Origin: Strigamia acuminata
Lineage: Eukaryota; Arthropoda; Chilopoda; Geophilomorpha; Linotaeniidae
NCBI GenBank assembly: GCA_949358305.1
Contig: OX442316.1
Location: 13,330,001-13,394,000, forward strand
DNA: 64,000 nt
Direction: 5' to 3'
Position 1 is the first letter of the stretch, and each line of letters starts with the position of its first letter. Position numbers and translations under genes: made by a program. Shown piece by piece: positions 1 through 15,000 of the stretch. The notes below the pieces were generated by a model, which searched no databases, was not told where the DNA came from, and saw only the letters and a list, made by a program, of their open reading frames with translations.

Positions 1-3000
1 CCCTCATTGAGTCGACGGGAGGAGATAGGGTTGGAACTCTTTTTCCGCCCTTCTAGCTTCAGAGGAACCTTATAACGACTGTTCTTGTAAAGTAAGAAAG
101 AGTTATTTGCTCTTAACGAGAATTGGGAGCGTTTGCTCTCTGTAAGTGCAGAAAGAGGAGAGAGAAAAAATTGGAGTTGGTGAAGACTAATTCGCCTTGC
201 TGGTAGCAAATCTGCCACAGATTACATCTGGAATTGGCAACAACTTCGGAATATTTCACTTCTTGCAGTGCACTTATATGATGCCAAAAAACCTTTTGGG
301 GGTCTTTCTCATTTTGAGTAAAGAGGGTTGCTTGTCAGTGCGTGTTGAAGCAGAACTGGGATTTTAAATTTCTTGTTTTTTTTTCATAACGAATATAGGG
401 TTTGTACTTCTAATTCTTTTCTTTTGGCTTGATGGAGATGATTTCGCAGAGTGGGGTCTTGTATTTGCTGTAAATATGGTGATGAAGTGGGTCTGTTATT
501 GGTTTTATTTCTGGATAACTTTCTAGTTCTAGTTATTTCTTTGTCACGCGAAAGCTATTGGAGGTTTAAAAATAGACCGGATGTCGTCAACTGAAAGAAT
601 TTCGAAGTTTTGGTATTGCGGTGTATGGGAGTTTGAAGGGATTATTATCCACTAGAGGGCAGAGAACATATGTACAGGATTAAAATGAATAAAGTATATT
701 CTTGTTTGCGTGATAACAAGACCAAGTCAAGTTTCACATGACACAATCGACATTAGAGCTAGGAAATCCTTGTGGACCGGTATGTTGTGAATTGTGATTC
801 CCTTTAACGCTAAAGCAGCTACTTCTGTATGTGACCTTCTTAGTATGTGTGTGTGTGTGTGTGAGGGCAAGGGTCACATGTACCAATTATAGAATTATCC
901 ATTTTGTATGAATCGGAGAATAAAGCATTTAAAACTTTGACGTTAAGCTGACAAGTCTTGTTTCACAGTGTTCAAATACAAATCTTACCACAAACCAATC
1001 ACGGTACTCTCTTTTATTACTCTGTGAGAAAAACCATGCACAATGCAATTTCAAAATACGTCACAGTATTGTGGGCGGAGCCAAAGGGCATTACATCATG
1101 ATTTTTCAAAGGTCTTTTGACTTTCATTATTTATCAAAATAATAAATAATACTAGAGGTATTTATTTAGTGAATATCTGCATATTTGAATGAAATTTTAT
1201 GCCAAGTCGGTGACATAGCGAGGTAATAATTGAACTTAAGACGACGAATTTTAATTGGAAGCGACAAAACGCTAATGAAGGGCTGCTGCAATGTAATCTC
1301 TTACATGGCGAGACTTTTAATTATCACAGTGCAAAGCAGTGTTCTTTCATTTTTTTTCTGGTCGCAATTCCCTGCTGGATTACTTGAGTGTTGAACATAA
1401 CCCCACTTGTGCGCGTATACAACATCGGAAAGTAAGGTTTAATGTTTGGGCGTTGTCTGTAAGAAAAATTAAAAGTTGACTTTCATCTTGCCTCGTTATT
1501 CCAATGGCTAGTTGGATTATTGCTTTAAAATTTTTTAATGTTCTTTTATGATCATTGCAAAGTAGAAAGTTTGTTCCTGCTTGGGTTTACGGTCTGGAAC
1601 TGGCTAAGCTTCTTGCAGATGAAATTTTTTACATAATTGGAGGAAATTAGTTTTATACTGGCTTAAGATTGTGAATATGTGCTTTATTATATAGTTAGCG
1701 TTTACCTGGTTTGTGTTGTATCTATGGCGCGCTCCGCGGTTGACTGTATTGTTATTGTTATTAGCGTCATGAATGATTTATTGTCGTTTTCTAGTTTTGA
1801 CAGTTGTAGTTGGGCAATTTAAAATTATTTGCAAAGTTGGAACATTTTATGCTGAAATATCTTATGGATTATGCAACTGATGTATAATACTGTCAGCAGC
1901 AAATCAATAAAGTAACGCACTTGAATTGCAACAGGATTGTTGCATTTAATCTTGGAATAGTTAATTTATTTACTAACCTGTCAATCGGAGAATGTTTTGC
2001 AAATTGCACGAGTATCGATGTGATCGAATCGCGTGTTTAAATGTTTAACTGTGAGAAAAAAATGGCAATTTATTTTTCTTCTCTTTTCTTTAATTACTTA
2101 AAAACGGAAATGTTGGACTGAGTCAAATCGGCCGATGTTGGAGCTAGATTTCTGGAATTTTAATAAGACACTTTGCAAGCAGGGTTGCGAGTCAGAAGTG
2201 ATCGAAGATTTAGTAGAAACCTTTCTTGGAACAGAATGCAGCTCATCAATCACGCTGCAAAGTCCTAAAGGGATATGCGAGAGCGAAAAATTATCGCACG
2301 AATTGGATGGGCGAGCTTATCGCGCTGATAATGTTTCATGCACCTCGATTGACGTCTCTTTACATTGGTCTTGTCTGCTATGTCATCTGATTGGCCAATC
2401 CTGGTTACTACACTCGCATTATATAGTTTAACTTCTTGGGAAACCGTTGTAAAGAGAAATTTTGAATTTCTTCTGCTTCTTTTTATTATTTGTTAAATTG
2501 GCCTGTTACTGTCATGCCGATGCCAAGTTTGATTTTATTGCAGGTTGAAAAAAGCGAGAAGGAAACTCCTAAATGTTGACGTGCTGCCTTTTCTCGAGCA
2601 ATTTTAGTTTTTTTTATTTTTATTTTTTTATATTTCTTTTTTAAATATTATTTTTTAGAAAAGGAATGCGAGGGCGGCCAACTTCGGCAGACAATGAGCG
2701 CTTTGAACTCATAGAAACGGAAGTGATTAGGGACGACTGGAGTGTAATTAAAATACGGAGAAAAGAAACAGATGCAATTTTGCAATTGAAAAAAAAAAGA
2801 AAGAGGAAAAAAAAAACAGTTGCTTTTTTAATTTGCTTTACAACAAAAGATCAGGGTTTGTATTATATTCAAGTTTCAACTCGACTCGTTCTTTTGTTGG
2901 ATTCGGGTTGTAGAATTTCGCCATTTGCATCAGAAAGCAAGTTGTAAAATTGGTTAGTTTGTGCTTGTCACGGATATGCTGCTTAGCGACTTTTTTACTG

Positions 3001-6000
3001 CTTTTTTTCTTTTATTTTTATCGTTTTTTCACGTATGGGAAATCTGTTTAAAATGCGCCAATTGTGGTTTTACCGTCATTGGATTTGTGGGTTGTTGATA
3101 ATAGATTTATTCTGTGTATAATTGAGTCGTATATTTAGTTTCTGACCTCTGCTTCGAATTTATTCAAATTAACGTTAATTGGCGACTCCAATAAATCTCT
3201 TAAGTTAATTACTATCTGCCAATCGTTATTATTTCACTCTTACAAATTATCTCCATTGTAAATCAAAAGGATTTGCTGAAATGATTAAAAAAAATTAGAG
3301 GTCTAATTTAAATATTGCTTCTAACTTACTGGATCAAAGTATAATCCAATTATGAGTAGTTTATTATCACTTTAAAGTTGCCAAGTTAAGTCTCCTGGTT
3401 TCTAAGAAAAGGTATCTTTTCGTCACCTTCTTGGAAATGGCGCTGTTTCTTATCAGGGAAACGCGATGCACGAGATTGAACACCACCACCTTTTCTTTGC
3501 AGAGTTTCTTTTAGATCGTAATCCAAGCACTCATAGTCTGGCGTTAACCCGCATTCGTTGGCTGGAAAATGGGGACTTCGTTAACCGTTAGGATAACACG
3601 GGAAAGTTATTTTGGAAATTGTAGAAACATTTGGGGAAAGGTATATCTAGTTGAGGCAAAATAAAGCTTATCCGGGGTTAGCCGAGTTGCTTCCTGCATC
3701 AGCCATCACGTCTAAGTTAATTATGTCGTGTTTTCGAGAGTGGTAACTCAAGATGGTCCACGAGTAAAGGCACAAGGCGCCTTAATGTCTGGGTATTTGC
3801 ATAACGACTCATTCACTCGAGCCCACAGTTCTGGTATCTGTTCGTGATGGCTGGTTCATACGCAATCTTGTCACGTGATGAATGAGAAACCTAATCTCCT
3901 ACTCTTACAAACGAAAAAGAGGAAAGGAAAAAAGGAAGAAAATTTTTTTCCTCGGATTCATCTTGCGGGAGATTACCATCGAAGATTGAGAATTCTCATA
4001 TCTTATCATGACAAGTGAAGGGTTTAAAGCAAATACACACCGCAGCTGGGAAGTTATTTATTTATTTGCGCCGTTCTGGGTAAATTCGGAACGACTGGAT
4101 GTCGAAAATTAATTAATTTCAGTAGAAAATATTGTTATTGTTGTTGAAAAAGCAATAAATGTTTGGCTTCACTGCATGTCCCACTTCTTGTTAATTTCTG
4201 ACGCTGTTTCAATAGCGCCCCCTGTATATTCACCTGTGAATAAATCATTGTAAATTTCAGTCTTAGGCAAACGAGTCCCGTTTCGTTCCGCTCTCCACCA
4301 AGGTACAATTTTGATTGAATTGTAATTTGGAAAAACATGTACGGCTGCAGGGACTGGTTACGACGAATACTCGTGTCACATATAAACTGACAGCTACGAG
4401 GTGGAATCAAAGGGGTAATAAATGACCTCTGTCTAGTTTTCGGATGGGCTTGTTTTTAAATGTTGCATATCGTATGATAAATGTAGTGGCGGCATTGTCA
4501 TCTTTCACCGTGCCCGTTGTCGGGGCATAGCAACTTAATAAGAGCCGAGTGGGAGTCGCGTTTTGACAGTCGTTAGGCCGTAGGCGCCTCGCAACTGCCA
4601 GGTAAATCACCTCGAAAAATCAATTGGCCGTTGTATCCCTGCGTGCAGCAAGCAAGGCGAATTATCACTTTGCTAGTGCCAGTAAATAACACCCTTCAGC
4701 GAATCCCGCCACAACTCCATTCGTGCTTTTCTTTGCTCTGTTCCATCTGCCACTGCTGCGTTCTGAAGCGAAGCCGGGAAAGATTTAAGGATCCGTGATT
4801 GAGATACTTGCCCGAAGAAATATTTTAATGCGTGCACGGTATACTAAATGAATTGCGTTTGGTTTCTCATTAGCAAATATTATTGGAGGTAACGGGACGG
4901 ACGAAAATCGAATTTGTTGTGCGTCGTTGTGTTCATTACGAAACTTAAATTTAATTTCTTTTTTTCAAATTGATTGCGTTTATTCCATTCTCACACATAT
5001 TTTTGTCTCCTTTCTTTTCTATTTGAATACATCGAATTAAGTCCTTGAGGAGTTGGCGCACTTTAAAGAGAATCTAAAGGAAAAAGGAGGAGAGAAAAAA
5101 AAATGAAGGTTCAGGGGTCTCTTTTTTGTCGTTCAGCAAATGAATTCTACACTCAACTGGCGAAGTCAATTCGTTTTCCATTTAACTCTGGTCTTCAAGG
5201 TAACAATTATTTCCTCTCTTTTCGACACTCTAAAATGAGATGACAATGCAATTTCCCAGTAAAGAGGAGTTTGAGGTAGGTGGAGTGTGGATGGGAACGC
5301 GAGAAGGAAAAAAATCTTTGGCAAGAAAATCATTTTTAGGTCTTGGCAAATGAAATGAGAGGAAACAGCAAACGGGACATGCTCTTTTATAATCCTCATA
5401 GAAAAGACGGTCAAAAACCCATCACGTATAAGTGCGTGGAGGTGGGAGGTACCGTGCAGAGAACTCCATAATTGTCGCTGGCTTGTGTCATTACATGTGG
5501 GGAAATTCTTTGCACAAACCGAAATCGATTCCAATTTCCAGAAAGAAGACGGGAGTTTTTTCTTCTTCTCTTTTTTTTTTCTTTGCTTCGTTCCTTCATC
5601 TTCGTCGGCCCACCTTTCTATTTCTAACTTTGGGATGCTTTTTCTTCCTTTTTACTCGATTGGGAAACTTGATTAAAATATATACATCAATGGCGAACGA
5701 TTTAATTGGATTTATTGCGTTCATTTCTTTGCGTTTATGGGTCGTGTTTTTCTTCTTCTTTTACTACTTTTTTTTTTCTTTTTCCAATCACTACTTATTA
5801 TCGCCTAATTTTTTTTTCTCAGAGTTTTGTGAGCAGAAAGCAATAATTTAAGCCCATTTAAGGGGTTGCTTTTCCTTGAGTCGTAAATTGTCAAAGAAGC
5901 TGTAAGCTTACAAGTGACATGAGTGTCTCTATCAATGAAGGACGTCTTGGCACGTAGACCGGAAGCCATTACATTATGCAGATGGGAAGTACATTAATGG

Positions 6001-9000
6001 ACCATTAAGTAGCAAGTTGGTGTGCGATATAGACTTGTGACGTTGGGCGCAGGCGCAGTGCAAGTAATGTGGAAGTTGAGAGGGAAGAAATAAAGAAATA
6101 TGTTTGGAGTTGGAAATAGGATTTTCCGCGTTTTTATTGAGGTTGTAAAAGTAAGTTTTGGGAAAGTTTATACGACTGTAATTTATTGTGTTTGTCAATA
6201 AAAAGTTGGGAAATGTTAATTGGTGTGGAAATCGCGGCTCGGATGAATGAATATTGGCTTCGATAATTCATTTGTGGAGGAATTTTTGCACGTGATGTTT
6301 TGTGTCGGACGTGGAATAGTTTAATTATGCTGTTTTTTTTTTTATTGTTTGACTTGATATTTAGACGACTGAATTTGAATTGCACGTAATTAGATTTTGA
6401 ATTTCTTAAGAAGGAAATTGCTATTGCTATCATTACACTTTGTAGACTTTTTATAATAATAATTTTAATAAGTTTTTGGAGCTTTTTAAAATGATTTTAG
6501 CATTTTTCTTGGGATTGCGAGATAGTTTTTATTATTATTTTATTTTGAAAATGGAATTCTAATTCATTCATTGAAATTTGAGTTAAAAAAAAAATATTTA
6601 TACAATTTCATAACTAATTTACATAATTTTATTTGCTCGATTTCACTATGCAAGAAGGCGGGAAAATAAGAATACTCTAAATTGGTTTTCTTTTTTATTA
6701 CAGTGTTATTTAAAACGTCTCATTCCATTATACCGGTATCTTATATGGAAAAAAATATTTTTTTTTTAAACTGTATGCATCACATTTGCTGCATCTTGAA
6801 TTTATTCAAAACCATCTAGCGAAGTAGTATCAAACTCGTTCCATTTTAACTTTTAGACGTCCTAATAGTTTTCACGCAACACTTGAAAATTGAATGAGTT
6901 AAAAGTCAGCTCTGTAGATGCAAAGTATTGACATGAATTCAAGTCATTTGCGCCTGTTGGCTGCTAGCTCTGGCGTTTCTTACGTCATTACAGAGAATTG
7001 AGTTCAGAAGGCACAGATTGAATGCACCAAGTGTTTTCTAAACAAGTTTAGTTTGCTTTCGAACGCATATGGTTCAAAAATATATTTTACAGTGCAATGC
7101 ACTCCAAAATGTGCAGCATTTTGCAGAATTAAGTATATTATTTGTACATGAAATAATTGTGACTCAGTTACGTACGTGCATGTTAGAAAACAGCAAAAGA
7201 CTGATTTATTACAGGTCAAACAAGATGGCGAACACTGGCGGTTTACGGGAGCCAATCCATAAACCCCTTACAGTAACGGGGTGCCCCCTGACGGTAGGGG
7301 TCAAAGTCCGGTGCCCGAGAGTCAGAATAATGCAAAAATACATTATAAAATGCATTCTCGTGAAACGCAGTGGATTTCAAAATACATTACAATATAATTT
7401 CAATGTGTTTTTGAAGCATATGAGGCGCGTAGAAAATCGACGATGGATTTTTCTAGTTCTTTATAATTCGGTAATGAAAAGACGGCCGTCGTGATTTTGT
7501 CTTTTAGTTTGTGATGGATTGCATCATTAACAAGCATTGTGCGCGTTCCGTTCTTTCTCTTTTAGGAATTAATGTTGCTATTAAGTTTTGCTATCATTAT
7601 GCAGTGGGCAATTTGTTAGGATGGAATTTTGTCATTGATTGGTTGCTAGGATTCATGCACTTTGCCTCATTCATTTTCATTCTAACAAGTATTTAAATTT
7701 TGAAATTGTGGAAATCTCTCGCATCCTTCCGAGATTAACGGGTTAGCGAACTTGTACAAGTTAACGATGACAGGCAGCTTGCCAAATAAATGAGGGCGTC
7801 GTTTTCGAACGAGGGGTCATTGCTTTTTTTCTACTCGACTAGTTGGGAACTTTTTATCATGATGTATTGTTTGTAAATGCGGAGAAAATTCGCACTTTAC
7901 AAGCTTGGTTTTTTTTTTTTTTGGGCAAATTTTAATTTTTCATGCTAATTCCCACAAGGGAAGTTGTGGTCATGTCTAAGTAGATGAAGACAGAAGATAA
8001 AAAAATTGTGTAGGTGGTGGAATGAAGAGTTCAGCTTGCTTCTTCCACTTGTTGTTTAATCTTGTCACTTAATGAAATCTAGTTTCTTGGGAAAAGTTAG
8101 GTTTACATTGAAGTACGAAAGTTGTTTCACTTTATATTAAGATGTGCCATCTAGGGAGCAAAATCCAATGTAGAAATCTTTCGAGTTTGAAATTTTTCGG
8201 CGAGTGGAAAACGAGACCCTTGAGTGTGCATCTGTGCAACTTCTTGTTTCGCAAAAGATAAGTGTCATCTGAGTTTGTTTTTGTTTTTTTTTTGTCAAGT
8301 AAATTGAAAGAAAAGTGTTTGAAATTTTCATGAATGAATTAAGAGATTAAAAGGAAAAGATTCGTTGGCGCCAATCACAATGTACATTTGTTTATTAAAA
8401 TTTAATTTAATTGTCAAATGGGACTGAATGCTTTTAATTAAGATTTTGATTCTCACGAATGGGATATTAAATTTTTATCTGATTTCTTGTTTAATTATGC
8501 GGCTTTGCAACTAAATGATCAAAAGGGGATTTCTCTTTTCTCTTTAGTTTTTCTTTTGTACTGTATCAGAATTGAACTTGTCGCGCAGGTAAGCCAACCT
8601 AACTCAAGGCGGAGTTTCTGTATTGAAGACGAAAATACGAGAAAGAAAAATGAAGATGAAATAACTTTAAAATGGGGGTGAATTATATTTTCATATTAAA
8701 ATGAGTTTTTAATTTAATTATGGAAAAAGGAATTTATTCAATGTCTGAACGTAAAACATATTTAAACCCCACTCATAAGATTGCAAAAAAAAAATTAAAG
8801 TTTCTTTTACTACTTATTTCTCAACTTTATTTACTTAGCATTAGCACGGCTAAAACTTTAAAACTTTAAAACTTGAGGTGTTTTTTTTTATATCGTCTTG
8901 AGATGAAATTCGAGATGGTTCTACTCGAGCGATCGATGTGACTGAAGAAGATCTCTAAGCACAGATGTTTCAGTGATATTTACCTTTTATTAAAGTTTGT

Positions 9001-10126
9001 ACAAATAAATCCTCTCGTACCTTGATTTTTTATTTAATTTTCTTTCTCGAAGCAATTGGACGAGATTTTTGTTTATTTTAGGTCACTCTGTCTGAGCACA
9101 TTTCCAAATTGTTGTTGTTGTTGAGTAAATTTTCAATCTGCCCTGTCCTTGGCAATCAGCTGTACATTAATCACGAAAAGAGTTCGTCGTTAGCACTGAT
9201 ATTGTCAGTTGGGACGACACTTAATGAGTTTGCTGCACTCGTTCATTCTCCCATTAAAGGCTCAGTTCAACTTGTCTCAAGATAATCAACTAAGGCACAG
9301 ATCAACATTGTTCTTCTGTTTGCCATCTCCTCTGTCGTTCCGTTCTGACTCCCATTATTTCACTAATCGCGTGACTTGTTCTCGTTTGCTCGTAAATTAT
9401 GAATCGAGAAAAAAGTCTCTTTTTTTCGTGTTTGTTGTTGTTGAGCGCCATCAGGTGATGTTCACAAGTTGGATGAAATTTGTTGGTCAGTTATTGTTTT
9501 TTCAAATGCCACTTTTCCTTTTATTTGTTTTCATTTGTCATTTTTGAAGACTTTTCTAGAATTTGGTAGGCGCGATCAATTTGTTGGATTTTTTTTTTCT
9601 TCCTCGTCTTCTTGTTTCAAGTGTTGCGACAAAATCTTTTTTTTTCTTCTTCTTTTTCTTTATCTCTATTTTTTTTTTTTTTTGCACTGTGGTTGGTCCA
9701 AAGAGGTAGTTATGGAGGATATTCAACTTGGAACAAACTCCTTCACTTGACACTCTTTAAACGATTTATTAGATGGCACTTTCACCACTAGCCCAAGGCG
9801 CGGGAAAAGGCGAAAGCTGCTCACTTCCTGCCTCTTCAAATTGCATCTTTTTATCTCCTCCTTTTTCTGTTTTATTTCTTTTTGGTCGAGCGGCATCCAT
9901 CTCACATCTTCTTTAACTCTGCAAAGTTTTGCCAGGAAATTAATTAAATTATTCCATTAAAAGTTAGTAAAAAATAAAAATAAAAAAGTTTACTTAATTT
10001 TCGTTAAAGGTTTTCGTTTGCGCTTGTAATTATTGTTATTAACAAATTTTTTTTTGATGTTTGAACAAAAGTTTATCACGATTAAACTAATTAATGTTAT
10101 TTTTTTTGTGTTTTGAATATTTTCAG
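1..10126. other. Non-coding region 5' of the first Dscam exon seen
   Basis: No exon was recognised in this 10 kb. The reading frames present are short, lack domain motifs and are often driven by T- or A-runs. Because the first Dscam exon at 10127 begins inside Ig2 with a split codon, this stretch is inferred to be a long intron, possibly with the 5' flank. A short GT microsatellite lies near 846-863. A 27-base string at 7066-7092 recurs exactly at 20480-20506, and the flanking sequence also resembles that locus, so a dispersed repeat lies near 7066-7158. I looked for an Ig1 exon (Cys, Trp, Tyr-x-Cys pattern with a phase-1 end) and did not find one. Confidence 0.5.
7066..7158. repeat. Dispersed repeat copy, uninterrupted
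   Basis: Bases 7066-7092 are identical to 20480-20506. After that point, 7093-7158 is similar (roughly three quarters of positions by eye) to 21092-21157, including TATTATTTGTACAT in both. The second copy is split by the inverted-repeat element, so this copy represents the empty site. The repeat class is not recognised and its outer limits are unclear. Confidence 0.6.
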
Positions 10127-12023
10127 TGGTGATGCAGGTGTATGAATCGCAAGTGTACGATGAATTTGTTATTCGAGGCAATACTGCAGTGATGAGATGT
10201 CACATACCGAGTTTTGTTGCTGATTACGTGGCGGTTACGAAATGGATCGTTGATGGGTCGTCGCATATTCAATCTCCAGCCGAGTCAGGTAAACTATATT
10301 TGTGATTTTGTTTTTTGTTTGTTTTCAATCGAGTTATAGAAGGAAAAAAATCTTGTCTAGGGTTTGTTTTTTGTTTTTTTTTCTTCTTTTTTGTTGTAAA
10401 AATTACATTCAATTGGTAATTTCGGTTTAAAGTTGCCTTATCTATTACACGATTCGTGATCAGCGTAATAAAACGGAGAGCTGAGTAATCACTCAGACCG
10501 GCGACTCTTAATACTGAGTGGCATAGTGAACTCCCAAGGCACCAGGCCATATCCCTGTTCAGGGCATGGAAAAAGTTGGACAAGGAGAAAGTGCAGCAAC
10601 TGCTAGATTTCAGTGCGCTCTACATTGAATTCCCAATCAGGTCAAACTTTTATCAAGAACCGCCGCTCTTAACAAAAGAGAAAACCGTCTCTATACAATG
10701 AAATACTCATTCCACACGTGAATATTTGCCTATCTGCGAGTGAACTTTTCGCTCTTTTGCAATAAATCATTGAAGAAAGTTTGCCTAAATGAAATTCTGT
10801 AACGTGAAAAAAATCGTATTTCTTTGAATTAAAAGTCGCGTCAAAAAAATCATTATTTTGAATACAAGTCGTATATTCGAAGAAATTTACAAAAGATTAA
10901 TAGTTTATGTAATTTTTCTGTGAAAGCAAAATTTATTTAGATATTTTAGCTGTATAAATGCATTAAAATAAAAATTGATTACAAAAACAGTGCCAATGTT
11001 GACAAAATCGCCACATTGGCGCTGCGAATCTGCATTGGCAGTACTTCGTATACTGTTTGAATCAAAGGTCGCCCTCGTTTATAGGTTGTGGCAAAAAATT
11101 ACGTTTGGAAATGAGTGAAGGGATTTTTTTTCGTGGTTTCAGGTGCTGGAAGTTTTTGACGCCTCTTGGCTTGTTCTAAGACGCCAGTAAACCTCTTAGG
11201 TCAGCTGGCCATGGGTCGATGTGAGGCGTTAAGCCCTTGTTTATTTGTCGAAGGGTGCCAAAAACTGTCCAACACGTTTTCTTTTAATCTTATTTATCAG
11301 CTTCGTAATTATGTGCTGCATTAAATATTGGAAATCCCATCAATTGTAATTGACACTTATCTTTGATAAGAAAGGAAAAAAATGTGCACGGTATAACGAG
11401 ACGAGACTTCTTTGTTGTTTCTTCCTTTTTATCCGGGTATAAGTCAGAATATACAGCAATGTGCACTTCGCCTTTCGTACATTTGGTATTCATAAGTTTC
11501 CTTTTATATATGAGAAGGGAGAGATTCGACTTTCACGCAGCAGCAGCACATACCACTCTTGGTCATTGCTGAAGATGTGAAAATGAAATTTTGGACGGCG
11601 TATAAATATTCAGTTCTGTCTGAGAGACGTTACTCTTGCCTATACGTTCTTTTTTCTTCCTCTCGTCATTTCCATGTCGGGTTGACATGACAAATGTCTG
11701 CTTGAATTTAAACTGCGCTTTGAAATATTATATCGAATAAATTTATCAAGTTTTATTATTATTTTTTTTTTTTTTTATAAAAAAAAATTTTATTATGATT
11801 ATTTATTTTAATTTTTTGATATCTTGTATAATTTTCTCATCATTATTTACATTCTCGTGATTTTTTTTTAAAGGTAACCGGTACAGCATTTTAGCTACGG
11901 GTGAACTATATATACGGGACGTTGGTGTAAGTGATGGCAACCGACATTATCGCTGTTTGACGACCCATCGCCTCACGGGGGAAGTGAAGCACAGCGCCAC
12001 TGCTGGACGCCTCTTCGTCACAG
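10127..12023 (+). CDS. Dscam: Dscam Ig2 domain, two exons
   Basis: Exons 10127-10288 and 11874-12023, both phase 1 at their outer ends. The first carries the family signature IRGNTAVMRC and IPSFVADYV. The second carries the tyrosine-corner motif HYRCLTTHRLTGE and ends in VT before the donor. The split within the domain matches the insect gene, where the first half is the variable exon 4 cluster. Here no second copy of the first half was seen in either flanking intron. Confidence 0.93.
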
Positions 12024-15000
12024 GTGAGGGATTTTCAAAGCCAAATGAGTTCGATAAAATGAGAGTAGTATTGTGATGGAAAAGTTAAAGAGGTGTTTTT
12101 TTACGATTGCGAGGTAATCAAGTTAGTCGATGGAAAATTTTCACTCTTTTGCATGCCCTGCAATCGATCGGAACGTAAATTTACGACATGGAAAAAGCAC
12201 CTTAAACATACAACGAGGCACGAAAAATAGTAGTAACATTTGATTATAGCTGTATGTTGATTTACTGCTGCATTTTATCAGCAGTTATCTTTATTTTATT
12301 AGCTCGGTCAACCTTTTTCTCTCTCTATTTCACTCGGAGAAAAGCCTAAGCTTATCAAATGAGACACACACACAAAAGAGCGCACTTTAAATGGTTATGA
12401 ATGTTTTTTTATAAATATTTATTTATTCTCGAGTATAATTTTTCTTGCTATCGTTCCTCGCGATCTTTTACTTTTCCACTGTTCTAATTCGTTTTTTAAA
12501 GAAAGTCTTGCTCAGTTAAACTGATTTTTACCACACCCATGACAGCTGCGATTGACAGTTAATGGAGATTGAATTTTTCTCCAGTTCTTGAGATTGTCAT
12601 TAAAAGTGCATTAGGAGGGGAAATGGCATCGCAATGTGCTCGTGACAAGTTCCTCATCGGTTGGGCATGTTGCGGTCGATGATTGCTTTATTACTGGCAT
12701 GACGCAATGGGAAATGGCAGACATCTCCTTCTCCTCTTCTTCTTCGCCTTCTCTTTCATCATTCTTCTTTTTTTGGTGCTCTTATTTGGACGCCTCAAAG
12801 AGAACTCTCCTGTCATGCAGAATGACACATCTCGGAGGAGTTGTAAACGCAGAACGTACTTCTCAATTTTGTTTATTACTTGAGCTAACGAGTCATTTCA
12901 AGTGCTTTAGATGATCATCAAAGGAAGTTTAATTAAAGGGGGAGGTGGTCTTTGTTTGATTCTAGTTTTGAATCAATAAAATGTTGAATTCGGCCTGCTT
13001 TTTTTCTCATTTTTCTTTTATTTGAGTATGTTCTGCTTGTAATACAAATTAAAATTCCGTTTAGATCCTCAAGGAAGCGTGCCGCCGCGTATAACGGGGA
13101 GCAAGGCCAGTGTTTATGTGGAACGTGGAAAAATGGTGGTGGTTCCGTGCGCAGCTCAAGGATATCCAATTCCATCGTATAGGTAAGAATTCTTTCGTTC
13201 TAGGTTGGTTTCTTGCGGTCATTATTTTATATAAACGTCTTTACTTGTTAATCGAGTGAATTAAATACAAATCTTTGCTGCGAGCACTGATTCTTGACAG
13301 GGGTTTCCGTGATAATTAATTTTCTTTGAAATTTAATTTGTTAAGACAGCGCAAACATTAATTATTCACGATATCTAATGTTTTATTTACAATGTCTTTA
13401 TTGCACTGAATTGAATTTTCAAATTTCAAAACAAATAATGTATACTGCGGTTAAGAATGTAAAATTAAATAAACCGTTTTCGTTTCCTTATCGATGTCGG
13501 GAAAGAGAAATGTCGTTTCCCAGGTAATCTTCTCTTTATCTACTTCCACCCGAAGCCAAATTCAATATCCGACAGATTGGCGGTCATCTGCCACTAATAA
13601 CTGCACGCTTTTGTCAAAACATAATGGCAGATGTTTTAAAATACGGTTTGCCGATAAATAATGCACCGCGATAAATTTTTATTATTTCTATTTTAATTTC
13701 TTGTAATGGTAAACACAATCGTGCCTGCCGTTCCATCATTACCTGCCCATCTATTCAGTCGTATTGGCTTTCCAGTGGAAGTAAATCACCCGGTCCCGAA
13801 GTTGATTGCCTTTCACGACGGGTGGTCTGCCATTGCCCTTCCCACCTCATTTGAAGTCCCGGTGCCTTTTTCACTTGTTTTCTCTGCTTGCCATTAGATC
13901 GAGATTTTTCTTTTATTTTTTTTTCTCCGCTCTCCACTTTCCATTGCCGATCACTTATATGAGTGGTTGCCGCCTTGCATTCGAATCAATAGTTTGTTCT
14001 TTTTGCTGCGAGCTATCTCAAGACCTCATAAATCACTCTTATTCCGTCTCTTCATCCGGCAAACGTAAATTGGTCTGCGCAGATGGAGGTTTCGGCTGGG
14101 TGGGTGGGAAGCATCTGTTCTCATTTATTTCCGTGTATGGCGTATCGGGCTGTTGTTTTTTAATGTTTTATTATGGATAAATATGCTAGAATGACGCTTG
14201 GATGTCATTTTGTTCTTGTTTTTTTTTGTTTGGGATCAGTGAAGTGCTAAGTTGTTGTTGTTGTTTTTTGTTTGATGGATACTCAACTGTATGTTACAAC
14301 ACGAGAATGTAATCCGAAAATCACTATGGCCGAGGTTATGTGCAGCCTCTTTCGTGATCTGGTCTGAGTGATGGACTGTTGATACCAGGATCAACAGCAG
14401 CCTGCGCCAACTTGGCGAGATGAGGTTTTTTTGCCATGACGACTTGACGAGTCGTAACTCTTGATATACCAACGCACATTTACACCCAAGGAATGCTGAT
14501 GCAATGATTTTTTTTTTTTTTTTTTTATAATTTGAATTGCAAATAAGTTCGTGTTAGAAAATTGACCCAAAAAATGATCCCTGCTTACTTTTGAAGAGTT
14601 TTGAAACAAAAAAGCTGCAAAGATGGGATAAATGTATATTTATATTATATATATATATAATACAATATTGTACAAATTTTTGTAAAGATGAGTTGTAGGA
14701 CTCGATTGCCTGTTTTGTATTCGAGACGTGCAAATGTACAAAAGAGACGAAGAAAAAGAATATGAGTTGCCTTCAGGCTTCGATATTGATGGGTGCTGAG
14801 TGTGCTTTTGTGCACCTCCTTGTGCCTTTTTTTATGCTTCCGTCAAGGTATAGGGCTAGACTATGATGCACGCGCAGGGAATTGCACGCTCTCTCTTTCC
14901 TCTCTCCCTCTTGACGTGCGAGATCGGTATAAAATTTACGAGCCTCGTTGGTTTTTGTCCATTAACGGCGAACGATAAATTTCTCTTTTCTTAAGTGTGA

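Noticed and set aside
281-370. Possible Dscam signal-peptide exon (MMPKNLLGVFLIL)
   Set aside because: Short, no good hydrophobic core continuation, no donor that fits the needed phase and no Ig1 exon after it.
5411-5851. Overlapping open frames around the T-rich stretch
   Set aside because: Phenylalanine runs from poly-T, frames on both strands, no motif.
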